From Acholeplasmataceae bacterium (GTDB lineage: Bacteria > Bacillota_I > Bacilli_A > Acholeplasmatales > Acholeplasmataceae), in contig DOYO01000124.1 in the NCBI GenBank assembly GCA_003518475.1, forward strand, positions 17,390 through 25,670: DNA of 8,281 bases. Direction: 5' to 3'. Position numbers and translations under genes: made by a program. Each line of letters begins with the position of its first letter. Within the stretch, counting starts at the first letter, position 1. Below, piece after piece: positions 5,533 through 8,281 of the stretch. Under the pieces are notes generated by a model. That model did no database searches. It saw nothing but the letters and a program-made list of their open reading frames with translations, and was not told the DNA's origin.

Positions 5533-6516
5533 ATGAGATATAGAACTTTTGGAAAAACCGGAATCAAGGTTTCAGAAATATCGCTAGGAACCTGGCAACT
5601 TGGGTCTAAATGGGGCGATCCAGTCAATATGGATGTTGCAAATAAGACCTTATCAACAGCCCTTTCTTCAGGCATTAACTGCTTGGATACCGCTGATGTC
5701 TATCAAGGGGGACTAAGTGAGAAAATCATTGGCGAGCATATTCAAAACTTGGTAGAAAAACCTTTTGTAATTACGAAAATCGGACGAAAACTTCCTAAAC
5801 AGAGTAAAGAACTCTATACGGAAGAAGTGATCCGTAATTATATTGACGACAGCAGAAAAAATATGAACGTCGAATCCCTTGATATGGTTTTATTGCACTG
5901 CCCTCCAACAGATCTTTATTACATGCCTGAAATCTTTCAAATCATGGACAAGATCAAAAAAGAAGGAAAAATCAAGCATTACGGTGTTTCCGTGGAACGG
6001 ATTGAAGAAGGACTCAAGGCTCTAGACTATGAAGGTGTTGAAGCGATAGAAATCATTTTTAATATGTTCAGATTGAAACCGCAGGAGTATTTCTTCAGCA
6101 GAGCCAAGGAAAGAAATGTCGGTATCATCGTCAGAGTACCTTTGGCTAGCGGTCTATTGACAGGAAAGTATCGCAAGGATACGCAATTCGGACCTAATGA
6201 TCACAGAACCTTCAACAGGAACGGCGAAAGCTTCGATAAAGGTGAAACATTCTCTGGTGTTGATTATACACTTGGGTTAAAAGCTGTTGAAGAACTTAAA
6301 AAAGTATTCAACACAGAAAACCTGGCACCAGTCGCATTGAGATGGATTTTAATGTTTGATGCAGTTTCTACTGTCATTCCAGGCGCAAGCCGGCCTGAAC
6401 AGGTGATTGACAATGTCAACGCTACCCTTCTCCCACCAATCACCAAGCAACAAATGGAAGAGGTTGAAAGGATTTATAATACCTATATTAAAAATCCAGT
6501 GCATTATTTGTGGTAA
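5533..6516 (+). CDS. Aldo/keto reductase
   Basis: The 327-residue product is a full-length, soluble (alpha/beta)8-barrel aldo/keto reductase that would reduce an aldehyde or ketone with NADPH. It starts with the typical MRYRTFGKTGIKVSEISLGTW. The catalytic tetrad is complete: D52 and Y57 (LDTADVYQGG), K82 (VITKIGRK) and H122 (VLLHCPPT). Other family motifs are KIKHYGVSV (146-154), VPLASGLLTGKY (202-213) and the cofactor phosphate-binding IPGASRPEQVIDNV (282-295). The substrate cannot be read from sequence; it belongs to the broad family of general-stress or sugar-aldehyde reductases found in Firmicutes. ATG 5533 follows AAGGAG (5521-5526), and the 11-base gap after the nuclease gene with no visible promoter suggests co-transcription. 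No functional link to the nuclease is evident. Confidence 0.95.
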   Translation: MRYRTFGKTGIKVSEISLGTWQLGSKWGDPVNMDVANKTLSTALSSGINCLDTADVYQGGLSEKIIGEHIQNLVEKPFVITKIGRKLPKQSKELYTEEVIRNYIDDSRKNMNVESLDMVLLHCPPTDLYYMPEIFQIMDKIKKEGKIKHYGVSVERIEEGLKALDYEGVEAIEIIFNMFRLKPQEYFFSRAKERNVGIIVRVPLASGLLTGKYRKDTQFGPNDHRTFNRNGESFDKGETFSGVDYTLGLKAVEELKKVFNTENLAPVALRWILMFDAVSTVIPGASRPEQVIDNVNATLLPPITKQQMEEVERIYNTYIKNPVHYLW

Positions 6517-6521
6517 AAATC

Positions 6522-6557
6522 AAAAGAGACTAAGTTTTTCAACTTAATCTCTTTTTT
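6522..6557. terminator. Probable bidirectional terminator between convergent genes
   Basis: AAAAGAGACTAAGTT (6522-6536) pairs with AACTTAATCTCTTTT (6541-6555) with one C-A mismatch in 15 positions and a TTTC loop. On the + strand the 3' arm merges into T-rich sequence (TTTTTTGTTTTTT, up to 6563), giving termination of the aldo/keto reductase transcript. On the - strand the opposite arm is followed by CTCTTTTGATTTTTAC, also T-rich, so it can end the convergent glucanase transcript too. The hairpin fills almost the entire gap between the two stop codons. Confidence 0.9.
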
Positions 6558-6562
6558 GTTTT

Positions 6563-8281
6563 TTAGGATAATTGAATGACTGTAAAGCTCTTTGCAGGTA
6601 CGGATTTGGAAATGATTTCCCCATTCGGATCCACGAAGAATATAGATTCTTCTGAACTGCTGGCATTCCATATCAAAGCATTGATTTCTCCATCTAAATC
6701 ATAGATGGAAGATGTAACATGCTCATGAACCACCATATGGTAGCTATCGGTCTTTTGACCATAGCTCTTCAAGCCGTTGATTAAGTAATAAGTCTGTGAT
6801 AAGTCACTTGGATAATCATCGTTTATGATCAGGGATGAACTGAACTGATTGATAGCAACCGCTGGATCTAGTAAAGCTTGGATGCTCCACATATTGGCAT
6901 ACCAGGTATCGATGGTCTGATTTTTAGCGCTTAGATAGTTTGCATAAATATCGCTTAGTCTTCCTCTTTCAATATCGTTCACGGCATAATTGGATAAGTA
7001 TTCCCCATTCGGCAGCCACTGGATTCCATAGATGAAGGTTGGATTCGCTCCAAACCAAGTCGCATAATCATATTTTCCACCCCATAGCATGCCTGCTACA
7101 GATGCGTATTCACTATATTTATCAGGGAATATTTCTTCAGAATAATCAAACATATACGTTTTCGCAGAACTGAGTTCGGAAACAAATCCATAGATTGCAG
7201 CATCTCTCAATTTTGTATCGCCATTATTCAATGCCCATAGATAACCACCCAACCAGGATTGAAGCGCTTCGCTGGAGGATTCAATATTATTCCCTTCCGC
7301 GAAGGTGCCAAAGCCATGAGCCCATGTATGACTTGCCCAAGGATCAAATGATCTTAAATAAGCAAATTCATAATCACCTTTTTCTGGATACATATAATCG
7401 CTTAAGAGTAAAGAAACCATATCACCATAATCTTCTACAAACGTTTGATCATACATCGCAAGAACTCCAGATGCATAGGTAAGATATCCATGTGTGAAGC
7501 TGTGATCGCTTAATTCACTCGCTGTATTGAAATCATTATTGGAATAATAGACCGATCCCCATGCTTCATTATAATATAAGTATCTTTCATCACTGGTAGA
7601 TGAATAGGTAAACCAGTCTTCTAAGACATATCTTAATTTTGAGATGAATTCCTGTTTCAAATCATCATTTCCGATTTGATCGGCGATGATGATGCCCTGA
7701 GCAAGAGGGTAGAGCGCTTTGCTATTCCAATATGGACCTTCATCATTCAAGAAGTTTTCGGTATCATTGATTTCTGTGCGATCTCCCAAATCATTTAAAT
7801 AGGTTGTCATATCGGTTTCACTGAATTCGGAATTGGTAGGCAATGTCATGCCGGGTAATACACCGTTAAAGGATAATGAAGTGGAGAAGCTTGAACCAAT
7901 CATCAGTTTTAGTTCACCGCGCACTGCGCCGAATGAATACTCAGTCAGTTCCTGTTCACTATTCTGATAATGATGAGGCATTAAGAACTGAACGGGAAGA
8001 TTGGAGTTGCTTTCCTTAAGATATTGCGTCGCGATCTGATAGGTTGTTTCCACTGTGCTGTCGATATGATTGACATCATAGGAAACATTACCTGTCAAGG
8101 TCTTCGCGTAAGCATGATCATGATAAAATGAAGCTTCATCCAAGGATTGCAGCATCGCAACAGAAAGATAGTTATCTTGATTTAAATCCATGCTCAGCTT
8201 ATTGAGTAAGCCGAAAGGATGATTGTCACTTGAGATGATGAATGACGAATTTTCAGGCGTGCTGATCAAGAAGTAACGATC
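6563..8281 (-). CDS. Glycoside hydrolase family 81 endo-beta-1,3-glucanase (partial, N-terminus outside window)
   Basis: The reading frame is open from the right edge (codons D-R-Y-F precede position 8269) to its stop at 6563-6565, so about 572 residues are seen and the start is missing. GH81 enzymes cut beta-1,3-glucans such as laminarin, callose or curdlan. Matching motifs in order are the substrate-cleft block 'WGSVYYSNNDFNTASELSDHSFTHGY' in three pieces (WGSVYYSNNDF, SELSDHSFTHGY, then YASGVLAMYD), LRSFDPWASHTWAHGFG, EGNNIESSSEALQSW and TWFGANPTFIYGIQWLP. The likely general acid is the Asp at 7505-7507 (SDHSF), and the ExxxE glutamates at 7280-7282 and 7268-7270 are the likely catalytic base region. 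The C-terminus is beta-rich with no dockerin, sortase or SLH anchor. The signal peptide, if any, lies outside the window. It converges on the aldo/keto reductase gene. Confidence 0.88.
   Translation of the reverse strand, partial: DRYFLISTPENSSFIISSDNHPFGLLNKLSMDLNQDNYLSVAMLQSLDEASFYHDHAYAKTLTGNVSYDVNHIDSTVETTYQIATQYLKESNSNLPVQFLMPHHYQNSEQELTEYSFGAVRGELKLMIGSSFSTSLSFNGVLPGMTLPTNSEFSETDMTTYLNDLGDRTEINDTENFLNDEGPYWNSKALYPLAQGIIIADQIGNDDLKQEFISKLRYVLEDWFTYSSTSDERYLYYNEAWGSVYYSNNDFNTASELSDHSFTHGYLTYASGVLAMYDQTFVEDYGDMVSLLLSDYMYPEKGDYEFAYLRSFDPWASHTWAHGFGTFAEGNNIESSSEALQSWLGGYLWALNNGDTKLRDAAIYGFVSELSSAKTYMFDYSEEIFPDKYSEYASVAGMLWGGKYDYATWFGANPTFIYGIQWLPNGEYLSNYAVNDIERGRLSDIYANYLSAKNQTIDTWYANMWSIQALLDPAVAINQFSSSLIINDDYPSDLSQTYYLINGLKSYGQKTDSYHMVVHEHVTSSIYDLDGEINALIWNASSSEESIFFVDPNGEIISKSVPAKSFTVIQLS

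Noticed and set aside
8267..8269. TTG at 8269-8267 (- strand) as the start of the GH81 gene
   Set aside because: The frame stays open upstream to the window edge (codons for D, R, Y, F), no Shine-Dalgarno is seen, and no signal peptide follows. The protein also lacks the start of the GH81 domain. The gene is treated as partial.
1..8281. CRISPR arrays, tRNA/rRNA genes, insertion sequences, phage or defence genes
   Set aside because: No direct repeat arrays, cloverleaf-like segments, transposase or integrase motifs, or terminal inverted repeats were seen on either strand by reading.

Overview
This window looks like a low-GC Firmicutes/Mollicutes-type chromosome, probably a free-living lineage near Acholeplasma or Izemoplasma; placement is inferred from gene content and base composition only. 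Shine-Dalgarno sites are strong (AAGGAG/AGGAGG), the gene order map-infA-rpmJ-rpsM-rpsK-rpoA-rplQ is the classical bacterial one, and two genes (map and the cysteine-motif gene) end in TGA. TGA is therefore read as stop, which argues against Mycoplasma/Spiroplasma-type code 4 organisms.

Positions 1-2602 hold the distal end of the ribosomal protein super-operon: the last 19 codons of map, then infA, rpmJ, rpsM, rpsK, rpoA and rplQ, all on the + strand, with gaps of 3-19 bases and a Shine-Dalgarno site before each gene. It closes with a clear intrinsic terminator right after rplQ. The notable detail is rpmJ, which encodes an L36 lacking all three zinc-binding cysteines. rpmJ is also short enough to be missed by ordinary ORF length cut-offs.

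Positions 2603-6557 hold three + strand genes. The first, with its own extended -10 promoter, encodes a 330-residue protein of unknown function with a conserved-looking six-cysteine C-terminal domain. The second, with its own promoter, encodes a 582-residue surface lipoprotein: lipobox, Ig-like domain, two InlB/Listeria-Bacteroides-type repeats around a MucBP-like module, and a C-terminal endonuclease I domain with intact His-Me-finger motifs. An aldo/keto reductase follows 11 bases later, probably in the same transcript, and ends at a strong hairpin terminator.

Positions 6563-8281 hold, on the - strand, the 3' part of a GH81-type endo-beta-1,3-glucanase gene whose start lies beyond the right edge. 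It converges on the aldo/keto reductase gene, and the hairpin between them can serve both directions.

Taken together, a housekeeping operon is followed by genes for degrading external polymers: DNA by the anchored nuclease and beta-1,3-glucan by GH81. This suggests a heterotroph that scavenges biopolymers. I see no CRISPR array, tRNA, rRNA, insertion sequence or phage gene, and no multi-gene defence or biosynthetic system. The most open points are the six-cysteine protein and the modular nuclease lipoprotein.
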